This document shows positions 44,956-52,786 of a stretch of DNA of 64,000 bases, piece by piece. Made by a program: the position numbers and the translations under genes. Within the stretch, counting starts at the first letter, position 1. Each line of letters begins with the position of its first letter. The stretch comes from Myxococcales bacterium (lineage in GTDB: Bacteria; Myxococcota_A; Polyangia; Polyangiales; Ga0077539): the NCBI GenBank assembly GCA_016792845.1, contig JAEUKH010000042.1:124001-188000 (forward strand), written 5' to 3'. The notes under the pieces were generated by a model, which searched no databases, was not told the DNA's origin, and was given only the letters and a program-made list of their open reading frames with translations.

Positions 44956-46059
44956 TCATTTCTTTCGGTGCAACATGGCCACCGCCACGCTGTTGAGGGC
45001 CTCCCGCGCGCGCCCCGCGGGCAGCGTCGCCAGCGACGCCACGGCCTCTTCTGACAAGCGACGCGCGAAGGCCATGCTGTCTTCGAGGCTGCGGGTCTGA
45101 TGCAGCGCCGCCATCACCGCCTGCGCGGTGCCCGCCGACACCTCACCGCCCTCGTCGCGCATCGCCTCGGCCACGAGCTTCGCGAAGCCGCCATCGCGGG
45201 CCATCGCCAAGAGCAGCGGGTACGTCAGCTTGCCCTCGCGAAGATCGGTAAAGAGCGCCTTGCCCGTCTCGCCAGGGTCGCCCGACACGTCGAGCACATC
45301 GTCGACGAGCTGGAAGGCCACCCCGAGGGCGTGCCCGTACCGTTCGAGGGCGTCGCAGCGGTCGGCGTCGAGCCCCCCGGCCCGCCCGCCCGCGTAGAGG
45401 GCCCAGCGAAACAGCGACGCCGTCTTGCCGTCGACCACCCGCCGCCAGTCGTCGACGGTCGCGTCGCCGCGCCCCCGAAACGCGAGCTGGAGCCCCTCTG
45501 CGTCGAGCATCTCTTGCAACACCCCGAGGGCGCGGTCGAGCAGGTCGACGTAACCCGTCACCCGGATGCGCCGCAGCGCCTCGACCAGCAGCCAGTCGCC
45601 CGCGTACACGCTCGCGGCGTTGCCGTACACCACCCGGGCCGTGGGCACCCCCCGCCTGAGGTCGCCGAGATCGACCACGTCGTCGTGCAAGAGCGTCGCG
45701 TTGTGCACGAGCTCAGCGGCCACCGCGAGGTCGCGCGCGTTGCGGTCGAAGCCCGCCCCCGCCCGCGCGGCGAGGGCCACACACATCGGCCTGAGCCGCT
45801 TGCCGCCCGCGTCGACGAGGTGCATCGCGGCGCGGTGCATGGGCGTGTCGAGGCTCGCATCGACGGCCCCGAGGGCGGCCTCGACCTCGGCCAGGTCGTC
45901 GGCCACGAAGTTACGCAACACCGCGAGACGACTAGTTAAATCATCGAGACCGCGCGACTCTGTGACGCCTTCGAGGCGCGCCAGGGTGCCGGTGTGATCG
46001 ACCCGCGCGGGCACCGCGGCGGCGTCTGAGACAATACGAAGCGGGCTCTGTTCAATCAC
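44956..46059 (-). CDS. Long-chain polyprenyl diphosphate synthase
   Basis: This is a 367-residue trans-prenyltransferase. GGKRLRP at 85-91, the first Asp-rich motif LLHDDVVDLGDLRRG (DDVVD at 126-130), FQLVDDVLDVSGD (DDVLD at 253-257) and GKALFTDLREGKLTYPLL are all present. It elongates farnesyl or geranylgeranyl diphosphate with isopentenyl units to the octaprenyl-like side chain that MenA uses. The first motif lacks the aromatic residues upstream that limit product length, which is consistent with a long-chain product. An N-terminal extension of about 35 residues precedes the conserved core. It starts three bases after the regulator gene. Confidence 0.93.
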   Translation of the reverse strand: MIEQSPLRIVSDAAAVPARVDHTGTLARLEGVTESRGLDDLTSRLAVLRNFVADDLAEVEAALGAVDASLDTPMHRAAMHLVDAGGKRLRPMCVALAARAGAGFDRNARDLAVAAELVHNATLLHDDVVDLGDLRRGVPTARVVYGNAASVYAGDWLLVEALRRIRVTGYVDLLDRALGVLQEMLDAEGLQLAFRGRGDATVDDWRRVVDGKTASLFRWALYAGGRAGGLDADRCDALERYGHALGVAFQLVDDVLDVSGDPGETGKALFTDLREGKLTYPLLLAMARDGGFAKLVAEAMRDEGGEVSAGTAQAVMAALHQTRSLEDSMAFARRLSEEAVASLATLPAGRAREALNSVAVAMLHRKK

Positions 46060-46062
46060 GGG

Positions 46063-46632
46063 TCACCCCTTCCGAACGCGGGTGTTGGCGGCCATTTGTG
46101 CCGCAGCGCGGCTGAGCTCGAGCAGGTTGCCGAACTCTGAAAAGTCTGCGCGGCGCGAGGTCAGAAACGACGCGATCACGGCCTCTGCGGCCTGCGCGAA
46201 GTTCAAGAGCCGACCGAGCCGCTCAAGGCGCATCTTGCGCGCCGGGTCGCTCGCCCCCGAGGCCTTCACCAGCGCCCGCGCGCGCTCTAGCCGCTCGCGC
46301 ACCGAGGTCGCGAGGTACCGCTCGCGCTCTTGAACGACCTTCGAAATCATGCGCCAGAAATCAGTCTCGGCCTCGAAGAACTCTTTGCGCTCGCCGGGCC
46401 GCCAGACCTTCTTCACCACGCCCCAGCGCTGAAGCTCGGTCAGCGTCGTCGACGCAGCCCCCGCCGACATCTGAAGCCGCGCCTGGAGGTCGCACGCCGC
46501 CAGCGGCTCGCCCGCGAGGTACAGCACCGCCCAGGCTCGCCCGAGCGCCTTGCGAAACCCCCAGTGCTCGATCACATCGCCGATCGCGTCGGCGGCGAGA
46601 AGCTCAGACTCTCGTTCATGGCTGGTCTGCAT
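46063..46632 (-). CDS. GbsR/MarR-family transcriptional regulator
   Basis: This is a 189-residue winged-helix regulator. FRKALGRAWAVLYLAGEPLA and MSAGAASTTLTELQRWGVVKKVW form the helix-turn-helix and wing typical of GbsR-type (choline/osmo-responsive) MarR relatives. The C-terminal half is a helical dimerisation region (RERLERARALVKA and onwards). It is the first gene of the operon that continues into polyprenyl synthase, DAHP synthase, HMG-CoA reductase, MenG and MenA. A large palindrome overlaps its likely promoter, suggesting autorepression of the whole operon. The effector is unknown. Confidence 0.88.
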   Translation of the reverse strand: MQTSHERESELLAADAIGDVIEHWGFRKALGRAWAVLYLAGEPLAACDLQARLQMSAGAASTTLTELQRWGVVKKVWRPGERKEFFEAETDFWRMISKVVQERERYLATSVRERLERARALVKASGASDPARKMRLERLGRLLNFAQAAEAVIASFLTSRRADFSEFGNLLELSRAAAQMAANTRVRKG

Positions 46633-46645
46633 CTTCGACCCATCT

Positions 46646-46673
46646 TGAAGTTTCAGAATCTTCTGAAAGTTCA
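46646..46673. promoter_or_regulatory. Palindromic operator of the regulator-menaquinone operon
   Basis: TTTCAGAATCTTCTGAAA (46651-46668) has perfect 8-base arms around a 2-base centre. Adding TGAA on the left and TTCA on the right gives a 28-base palindrome with only one mismatched pair outside the centre. It sits 14 bases upstream of the GbsR-type start codon, at the expected transcription start, and also in the 83-base spacer of the divergent HD gene. It is an excellent candidate for the regulator's own binding site. Confidence 0.65.
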
Positions 46674-46699
46674 GTAGGGCACAAACCCGCCGCGGTCAA
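46671..46699 (-). promoter_or_regulatory. Probable promoter of the regulator-led operon
   Basis: On the minus strand TTGACC (46694-46699), exactly 17 bases, and TACTGA (46671-46676) form a reasonable -35 and a weak -10. Transcription would start around base 46664, inside the palindrome, so bound repressor would block it. Confidence 0.45.
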
Positions 46700-46715
46700 G
46701 GTAGACTCGTCTGCG

Positions 46716-47297
46716 ATGCCGCTCTCACCGCGATTTGACCAGGCCTTGGTGTGGGCCTCGACGCTGCACCGCGCACAGACCCGCAAGGGCTCGTCGGTGC
46801 CCTACCTCTCACACCTCCTGGCCGTGTCGGCCTTGGTGATCGAGCACGGCGGCGACGAAGACCAGGCCATCGCCGCCCTCTTGCACGACGCGATGGAAGA
46901 CCAAGACGTCACCGAGGCCGAGATCGCCGCGCGCTTCGGCCCCGCCGTGGCCGCGGCCGTGACGGGCCTCTCAGACGCCTTCGGCGGCCCCAAAGGGCCC
47001 TGGGAGGCGCGAAAGCGCACGCACATCGCCAAGCTCCGAGAGGCCCCGGTGACGCTCCGGCTCGTGAGCGCCGCCGACAAGCTCCACAACGGCCGCGCGA
47101 TGGTGCGCGACCTGCGCCTCCAAGGCCCTGCCCTTTGGCGGCACTTCAACGCCTCGCCCGCGCAGACGGTCTGGTACTACCGCGCCATGCTCGAAGCCCT
47201 CAGCGAGGGCTGGTCGCACCCGATTTTAGACGAGCTTCGCGAGGTGGTCGACGCCCTCGCGACGACCGTCGACGCTCAAAACACCCCGGCGAAGTGA
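46716..47297 (+). CDS. HD-domain hydrolase, MESH1/SpoT-like
   Basis: This is a 193-residue protein. The HD metal-binding pattern is clear: HRAQTRKGSSVPYLSH (His18, His33), ALLHDAMEDQDVT (HD 57-58, ED 61-62) and SAADKLHNGRAMVRDL (Asp121, Asn125). This combination, with Arg/Lys-Gly after the first His, matches small alarmone hydrolases (MESH1, or the SpoT hydrolase domain) that degrade (p)ppGpp. There is no synthetase domain. General HD nucleotide hydrolase activity is the alternative. The gene is divergent from the GbsR-type regulator and runs convergently into a kinase gene with a 22-base overlap. Confidence 0.83.
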   Translation: MPLSPRFDQALVWASTLHRAQTRKGSSVPYLSHLLAVSALVIEHGGDEDQAIAALLHDAMEDQDVTEAEIAARFGPAVAAAVTGLSDAFGGPKGPWEARKRTHIAKLREAPVTLRLVSAADKLHNGRAMVRDLRLQGPALWRHFNASPAQTVWYYRAMLEALSEGWSHPILDELREVVDALATTVDAQNTPAK

Positions 47298-48721
47298 AGC
47301 CCCGCCGCGGCCGCGGCGAGCACCCCCAGCACGGCCACCACCACCAAGACCGGAAACTTCTTCGGCGGCGGCGGCGGCGGCGGCGCAAGCTGCGAGAAGG
47401 CCCCGCGCCCCGACGCGTGAACGAGCGAGGTCGGCGGCGGGTTCGGCTTCTCGTTGCCGAGCTTCTGGGTGCCCACGCCGCTCGCGCCGAGGTCAGGGCC
47501 CTCAAGCTCGTCGGCCAGCCCCAACGGGATCGACGGCCGCTCAAGCGCCGGCATCGCCCCCCCCGTCGCACGCCCCGCGCGCCCCTCGGTCACCAGGTCT
47601 GAGGCCCAGTTGTTCACGTCGACGAAGTTGTCGGCGTCGAGCGGGCGTGCCCCCTCCATGCTGGCCCCGAGCAGCTCGCTCGGCCCGACGCCCCCCATCG
47701 AGGTGTCGTCGATCGAGGTGAACTTGCCGAGCATCTCTTGGATGATCTTGTCGATCTCGCCGGCGTCGTTGCGCCCCGACGAGCGCGCCGCGCGGGCCTT
47801 CTCTTCGAGCGCCCGAGAGACCAGATCGCCGAGCTCGCTGGCCGTCGCGAACATACGATTCAACGCGAGAAAGCGCTGAAGCGCGTCGCCCATCTCTTGC
47901 GCAGTGCGGTACCGGGCGCGCTTGTCTCGGGCCAGCGCCTTCTCAAGAATCGGCAACAGGTCTTCGGGTACGTCTTTGTTGAACTCGCGCAGCGGCGGCA
48001 CCTGCGACTGCTGAACCATCTTCACCGTGGCAAAGTCAGTCTCGCCCTGAAAGAGCTTACGGCCCGCGAGCATCTCCCACAGCATGATGCCTACCGCGTA
48101 GAGGTCGGCCTGCGCGTCGGCCTCTTGCCCCGAGGCCGTCTCGGGCGCCAGATAGCTGAACTTGCCCTTCACCACCCCCGGCTCGGTCTTCTCGACCGAG
48201 TGCGCGGCCTTGGCGAGCCCGAAGTCTACGATCTTGACCTCGCCGCGACGCGAGATCAGCACGTTCGGAGGCGAAATGTCACGGTGCACGATGCCCAGCG
48301 TGCGACCGTCGGTCTCGGTGAGCTCGTGGGCGTAAAACAGCCCCTCGCAGACCTTCACACAGATGTGCACCGCCAAGGCCAGCGAGACGGTCTCTTTCCG
48401 GCTCCGAAGGTACTCGATGACACCCTTGAGGTTGATGCCATCGATGAACTCCATCACGATGAAGTACGTGCCTTCGACGCGGCCGATGTCGAAGACCTGA
48501 ACGATGTTCGCGTGCGAGAGCCGCGCCGAGAGCCGCGCCTCATCGAGGAACATCCGAATGAACTTCTCGTTCGACGCGAGGTGCGGCAACACCCGCTTGA
48601 TGGCCACGAGCTTCTTGAAGCCCGCCATGCTCGTCGATTCGCCGCGGAAGACTTCCGCCATCCCGCCCGATTCGAGCCGTTCGGTGACCCGGTAGCTGTT
48701 CTGCGCGCGTGCTTCGGCCAT
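47276..48721 (-). CDS. Hanks-type Ser/Thr kinase with C-terminal membrane anchor
   Basis: This is a 481-residue kinase. ERLESGGMAEVFRG (Gly loop, 15-28), VAIKRV (Lys42), HRDISPPNVLIS (catalytic loop), VDFGLAKAA (DFG) and a YLAPE activation segment are present, so catalysis is expected. HRDISPPN is the form frequent in myxobacterial kinases. After the kinase domain follow a Glu/Asp-rich helical linker, a poly-proline stretch (PPPPPPPKKFP) and one C-terminal transmembrane helix (VLVVVAVLGVLAAAAAGLHFA), so the kinase domain is cytosolic. It is divergent from the M1 aminopeptidase gene. Confidence 0.94.
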   Translation of the reverse strand: MAEARAQNSYRVTERLESGGMAEVFRGESTSMAGFKKLVAIKRVLPHLASNEKFIRMFLDEARLSARLSHANIVQVFDIGRVEGTYFIVMEFIDGINLKGVIEYLRSRKETVSLALAVHICVKVCEGLFYAHELTETDGRTLGIVHRDISPPNVLISRRGEVKIVDFGLAKAAHSVEKTEPGVVKGKFSYLAPETASGQEADAQADLYAVGIMLWEMLAGRKLFQGETDFATVKMVQQSQVPPLREFNKDVPEDLLPILEKALARDKRARYRTAQEMGDALQRFLALNRMFATASELGDLVSRALEEKARAARSSGRNDAGEIDKIIQEMLGKFTSIDDTSMGGVGPSELLGASMEGARPLDADNFVDVNNWASDLVTEGRAGRATGGAMPALERPSIPLGLADELEGPDLGASGVGTQKLGNEKPNPPPTSLVHASGRGAFSQLAPPPPPPPKKFPVLVVVAVLGVLAAAAAGLHFAGVF

Positions 48722-48998
48722 AGGAGTGCGGTGGTCTCTCAGCGATCGGGAAGAGGCAGCCCGGCGAGCCCTGACCCACCGCACCCGCCGTACGACCGCG
48801 GCTTTTATTGAATGCCCCACCCGACGAAACAGTGTCAAGCACCGCCCTCTCCCGCCCGAAGATTCCGCCCCGAGCGGGGGCACGCGCCCACACGCACCCA
48901 CCGCCCACCCTCTCGCGCCTCAGGCCGCGTCGCGCCTTGAAGCGCGCGCGAACGCGTTGACCACGGGCTTCGGGGCAAGGTACCCACCCGACACCTTC
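48722..48998. other. Divergent promoter region, kinase and M1 aminopeptidase
   Basis: About 277 bases separate the two divergent start codons. The frame of the aminopeptidase stays open through most of it, but its translation is proline/arginine-rich and lacks family similarity, so I treat it as non-coding. No clear -10/-35 pair, operator or hairpin stood out. Confidence 0.5.
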
Positions 48999-51662
48999 AT
49001 GCATGGCGAACGACACGCGTGTGCCCGTTGTAGGATCACCCCCGCCGACCCGGGGCGCGGCCCCCGCCCCTTTCGCCTGCCGGGTGACGGCGAGCATTTC
49101 GCGCGACCGCGGCCCTACGACGTCACCCACCTCGACGCCACGCTGAAGCTCGACGTCGCCGCGCATCGCATCGAGGCCGAGGTCGCGCTCACCCTCGCCG
49201 CACGCGCCCCCGAAGCGCGGGCCGTGGTGCTCGACGCGGTGGGCTTCGAGGGCCTCTCGGTCACCCTCAACGGCGAGCCCCTGCCCTTCGTGTACGACGG
49301 GCTGCGGGCGACCCTGACCCTCGTGCGACGCCGCGCCGAGACCGCGGTGGTGGTGCTGCGGTACAGCGCCCGGCCGCAGCGCGGGATGTACTTTCTCACC
49401 CCCGAACCCACCGCCCCCGACCGCCCCACCCAGGTCTGGACGCAGTGCCAAGACGAAGACGCGCGGCACTGGCTCCCGTGCGTCGACGAGCCCTCGATGC
49501 GCATGGCCACGAGCCTCACCGTGCTCGCCCCCGCCGGGTGGACGGTGGTCTCGAACGGCACCCTCGACGCGCCCCCGAGCCCCGCCGAGGCGGGCCTCCA
49601 ACGCTGGCGCTTCACCCAGCGCGACCCCCACCCGAGCTACCTCCTCACCCTCGCCGCGGGCACCTTCGCCACCCTCGACGCCAGCCTCCCGGGGCTGCCC
49701 CTGCGGTACTTCGTCGACCCCGGCCGCGAGGCCGACGCGGCCCGCTCGCTCGGGCGCACCCCGGCGATGCTCGAGCACTTCGCCGGCCTCCTCGCGACGC
49801 CCTACCCTTGGGTCAAATACGACCAGGTGGTGGTGCACGATTACCCCTTCGGCGGCATGGAGAACACCGGCGCCACAACCCTCACCGAGCGCTGCCTCCT
49901 CGACGCCCGCGCCGCCCTCGACGCCACCAGCGACGACCTCGTCGCCCACGAGCTCGCGCACCAGTGGTTCGGCGACCTCGTCACCTGCCGCGACTGGTCT
50001 CACGGCTGGCTCAACGAAGGCTTCGCGACCTTCTTCGAGGTCGTCGAGTGGGAGCGCCAGCGCGGCCCCGACGAGGCCCTCTACCTCCTCAAAGACTACG
50101 CCGAGTCGTACTTCGCCGAAGACGAAGGCCACTACCGCCGCCCCATCGTCTGCAACACCTGGAGCGTGCCCATCGACCTCTTCGACCGGCACCTCTACGA
50201 GAAGGGCGCGTGGGTGCTCCAGATGCTCCGCGCGCGGCTCGGGGCGGGCACCTTCTGGCAAGCGATCCAAGAGTACCTGCGACGCCATCGCGGCGGCCCG
50301 GTCGAGACCCGCGACCTCGTGCGCGCCCTCGAAGACACCTCAGGCGACGCCCTCGGCGCCTTCTTCGACCAGTGGGTCTATCGCGCGGGTCACCCTGACG
50401 TCGAGCTCGAAGCCCGCTACGACGCCGCCGTCGAGAGCCTGTTTCTCACGGTCAAACAGACCCAGAAGGTCGACGAGGTCACGGGGCTCTTTCACTTCAC
50501 CCTGCCGGTGATCGTGTGCACCCCCGAGGGCGAGCACAGGCACACCTTCGAGGTCACCGAGGCCGCCCACCACGCGGTGCTGCGCTGCGCCCCTCCGAGC
50601 CACCTAGCCATCGACCCCGAGGCCACGGTGCTCATGCGGCTCACGGTCAAGACGCCGCCGCGGTTCACCCTCCAGGCGCTGCGCCTCGACCCCCGCCCCT
50701 CGGTGCGCTGGCGTGCCGCGCGGACGCTCGGCAAACGCAGCGATTTTGCGAGCATCGAGGCCCTCGAAGCGGCCCTCACCGACCCCTTCTTCGGCGTCGG
50801 CGTCGAGGCCGCCCGGGCCCTCGGCGAGATCCGCTCTCCGCGGGCAGAAGCGGCCCTGCGCGAGAGGCTCGGGGTCGCACACCCCAAGGTGCGTCGGGCC
50901 GTCGCGAGAGCCCTCGGCGAGTTTCGCACCGAAAGCGCAGCCCGGAGCCTCGGCGACGCGCTCTTGAAGGGCGACCCGAGCGTGCTGGTCGAAGCCGAGC
51001 TGGCGCGCGCGCTCGGTCGCACCATGCCCCCGGCGCCCCTTCAGGGCCCGCTGTTTGAAGCCCTCGGGCGCGACGCCTGGCGCGATCTCGTGCGGGCCGC
51101 GGCCCTCGAAGGCCTCGGCGCCCTACGCGATGCGCGCCATGTGGCGTTGTTTTGTCGCTATGGCGCCCGCGGTCAGAGCGACGCGACCCGCCGGGCCGCC
51201 GTCGGCGCCCTCGCCGAGTTGGGCGATGACAACCGTGAAGTCCGTGAATTCCTTGAGCTCCTGCTCGATGAAGACGACCCCATGCACACCCCCGAGGTGT
51301 TGCGCGCCCTCGGGCGGATTCATGACCGCGAGAGCATCGCCGCGGTGGCCCGCTGCGCACGAAGGAGCCTCGACGGGCGCATCCGTCGGGTGGCCCGTGA
51401 GACCCTGCGCACGCTTGAGGCGCCCACCGACGAGGGCGAGTTGCGTCGGCTGCGTGATGATTTTGAGCGCCTTCGCGACGAGACCCGGAGCCTCCGAGAG
51501 GCCCTCGCGCGGCTCGACGGGTCGGCCACGACCAAGGCTGAAAGCCCTACAAAGAGTGTGAAAAAGAAGGCCAAAGCGAAGGCCGCCCCGGGCGGTCGCA
51601 CGGCCGGAGCCGCGGGAGGCGCAAAATCGCCAACCGCGCGACGAACGCGCGGGCGTAGTTGA
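48999..51662 (+). CDS. M1-family aminopeptidase with HEAT-like repeats
   Basis: This is an 887-residue zinc metallopeptidase. The exopeptidase motif GGMEN is at 285-289, and HELAH (317-321) with Glu340 (WLNEGFATFFE) forms HExxHx18E. An N-terminal beta-domain precedes it. From about residue 560 the usual M1 helical domain is replaced or extended by HEAT-type repeats (SVRWRAARTLGKRSDFAS, VRRAVARALGEFRTESAA, TRRAAVGALAELGDDNREV), then a short coiled coil and a Lys/Ala/Gly-rich tail (about 40 residues). The chosen start is an ATG at MHGERHACARC. Length is close to the aminopeptidase N family (about 870), but the end differs. Confidence 0.9.
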   Translation: MHGERHACARCRITPADPGRGPRPFRLPGDGEHFARPRPYDVTHLDATLKLDVAAHRIEAEVALTLAARAPEARAVVLDAVGFEGLSVTLNGEPLPFVYDGLRATLTLVRRRAETAVVVLRYSARPQRGMYFLTPEPTAPDRPTQVWTQCQDEDARHWLPCVDEPSMRMATSLTVLAPAGWTVVSNGTLDAPPSPAEAGLQRWRFTQRDPHPSYLLTLAAGTFATLDASLPGLPLRYFVDPGREADAARSLGRTPAMLEHFAGLLATPYPWVKYDQVVVHDYPFGGMENTGATTLTERCLLDARAALDATSDDLVAHELAHQWFGDLVTCRDWSHGWLNEGFATFFEVVEWERQRGPDEALYLLKDYAESYFAEDEGHYRRPIVCNTWSVPIDLFDRHLYEKGAWVLQMLRARLGAGTFWQAIQEYLRRHRGGPVETRDLVRALEDTSGDALGAFFDQWVYRAGHPDVELEARYDAAVESLFLTVKQTQKVDEVTGLFHFTLPVIVCTPEGEHRHTFEVTEAAHHAVLRCAPPSHLAIDPEATVLMRLTVKTPPRFTLQALRLDPRPSVRWRAARTLGKRSDFASIEALEAALTDPFFGVGVEAARALGEIRSPRAEAALRERLGVAHPKVRRAVARALGEFRTESAARSLGDALLKGDPSVLVEAELARALGRTMPPAPLQGPLFEALGRDAWRDLVRAAALEGLGALRDARHVALFCRYGARGQSDATRRAAVGALAELGDDNREVREFLELLLDEDDPMHTPEVLRALGRIHDRESIAAVARCARRSLDGRIRRVARETLRTLEAPTDEGELRRLRDDFERLRDETRSLREALARLDGSATTKAESPTKSVKKKAKAKAAPGGRTAGAAGGAKSPTARRTRGRS

Positions 51663-51796
51663 CGCCCCGACGGACGTCGGTACACTTCGGGCGGTTCTTG
51701 GTGCCGAAGGCTCAGCCTGCGCCTTCACACCGGGCCCTCTGTTGATTGACTTGTTTCTCATCAAAAACACGCGAAAAAGAGCTGGAGCAGGATCGG

Positions 51797-52759
51797 ATGG
51801 CGACGGATAACGCGCAGAAGCTGTTTGTGGCGGGTCTGCCCGACAGTGTGAACGAAGAGGATTTGCGCGGCCTCTTCAGTGAATCAGGTGCCCAGGTCCT
51901 CGAACTGACGGTCCCGCGTGACCGCATGACGGGTCGGGCCCGCGGCTTTGCATTCGTCCGCCTCGGCAGCCAAGAAGATGCCGACCGTGCGCGACAGGTG
52001 CTTGACGGCCGCATCGTCGATGGTCGTTCGATCTCTGTTCGGCCCTTCCAGGCAGAGCCCCCGGCGCGTGGTGAGCGTGCCCCGGGCGAGCGCGCTCCGG
52101 GCGGCGGTGGCGGCTTCGGCCCCGGCGGCGGCGGTGGCGGCTTCGGCGGCCCCGGCGGCGAGCGACCGCGTCGCGAGGGCGGCTTCCAAGACCGCGGCCC
52201 TGCCCCTGACCGCACGCTCTACGTTGGCAACCTCCCCTACGATGCCACGCAAGAAGAGATCGAAGCGCTCTTGAGCGAGCTCGGCGTGCAGCCCGTGCTT
52301 CGCGTGCATCTGCCGCTCGATCAAGACGGCCGCAAGCGCGGCTTCGGCTTCGTGACCCTCGGCTCGGCCGAGGTGGCCAACGGCGCGATCGACCTGCTCA
52401 AAGAGGCGCACCTTCGCAACCGCCGTTTGATCATCAACCTCGCGCACCCCAAGGGCTCGACCCCTGGCCCGGGTGGCGCCCCCACGGGCGATCGCCCGCC
52501 CCGCACCTTCGGCGGCGGCGGCGGCTTCGGTGGTGGCGGTGGCGGCGGCTTCAGCGGCGGCGGCGGCGGCGGTGGTGGCTTCGGCGGCGGCGGCGGCGGC
52601 CCTGCACCGGGCAACTTCGGCGGCCGCGGCGGCAACGACCGTCGCAAGAAGCCCGACGAGGGCCGCGGCAACAGCGCGGGGGGCGCCGAAGGGCGCGCCA
52701 CCAAGTCACGCCGTGACCGCGAAGAGCGCTGGCGCGACAGCGAATTCGACGACGAATAG
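51797..52759 (+). CDS. Two-RRM RNA-binding protein with glycine-rich linkers
   Basis: This is a 320-residue RNA-binding protein. RRM1 begins KLFVAGLPDSVNEEDLRGLF (RNP2 LFVAGL) and has RGFAFVRLGS (RNP1). RRM2 has TLYVGNLPYDATQEEIEALL (RNP2) and RGFGFVTLGS (RNP1). Between them, and after RRM2, are Gly-rich stretches (GGGGGFGPGGGG type), and the C-terminus is charged (RRDREERWRDSEFDDE). Single-RRM proteins are known in cyanobacteria and some myxobacteria; two RRMs with Gly-rich linkers look like eukaryotic hnRNPs. The 5' leader is AT-rich compared with its surroundings, as seen in cold-shock mRNAs. Confidence 0.92.
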   Translation: MATDNAQKLFVAGLPDSVNEEDLRGLFSESGAQVLELTVPRDRMTGRARGFAFVRLGSQEDADRARQVLDGRIVDGRSISVRPFQAEPPARGERAPGERAPGGGGGFGPGGGGGGFGGPGGERPRREGGFQDRGPAPDRTLYVGNLPYDATQEEIEALLSELGVQPVLRVHLPLDQDGRKRGFGFVTLGSAEVANGAIDLLKEAHLRNRRLIINLAHPKGSTPGPGGAPTGDRPPRTFGGGGGFGGGGGGGFSGGGGGGGGFGGGGGGPAPGNFGGRGGNDRRKKPDEGRGNSAGGAEGRATKSRRDREERWRDSEFDDE

Positions 52760-52786
52760 CCAGAGACGTGCGACGGGGCCGGGGCC

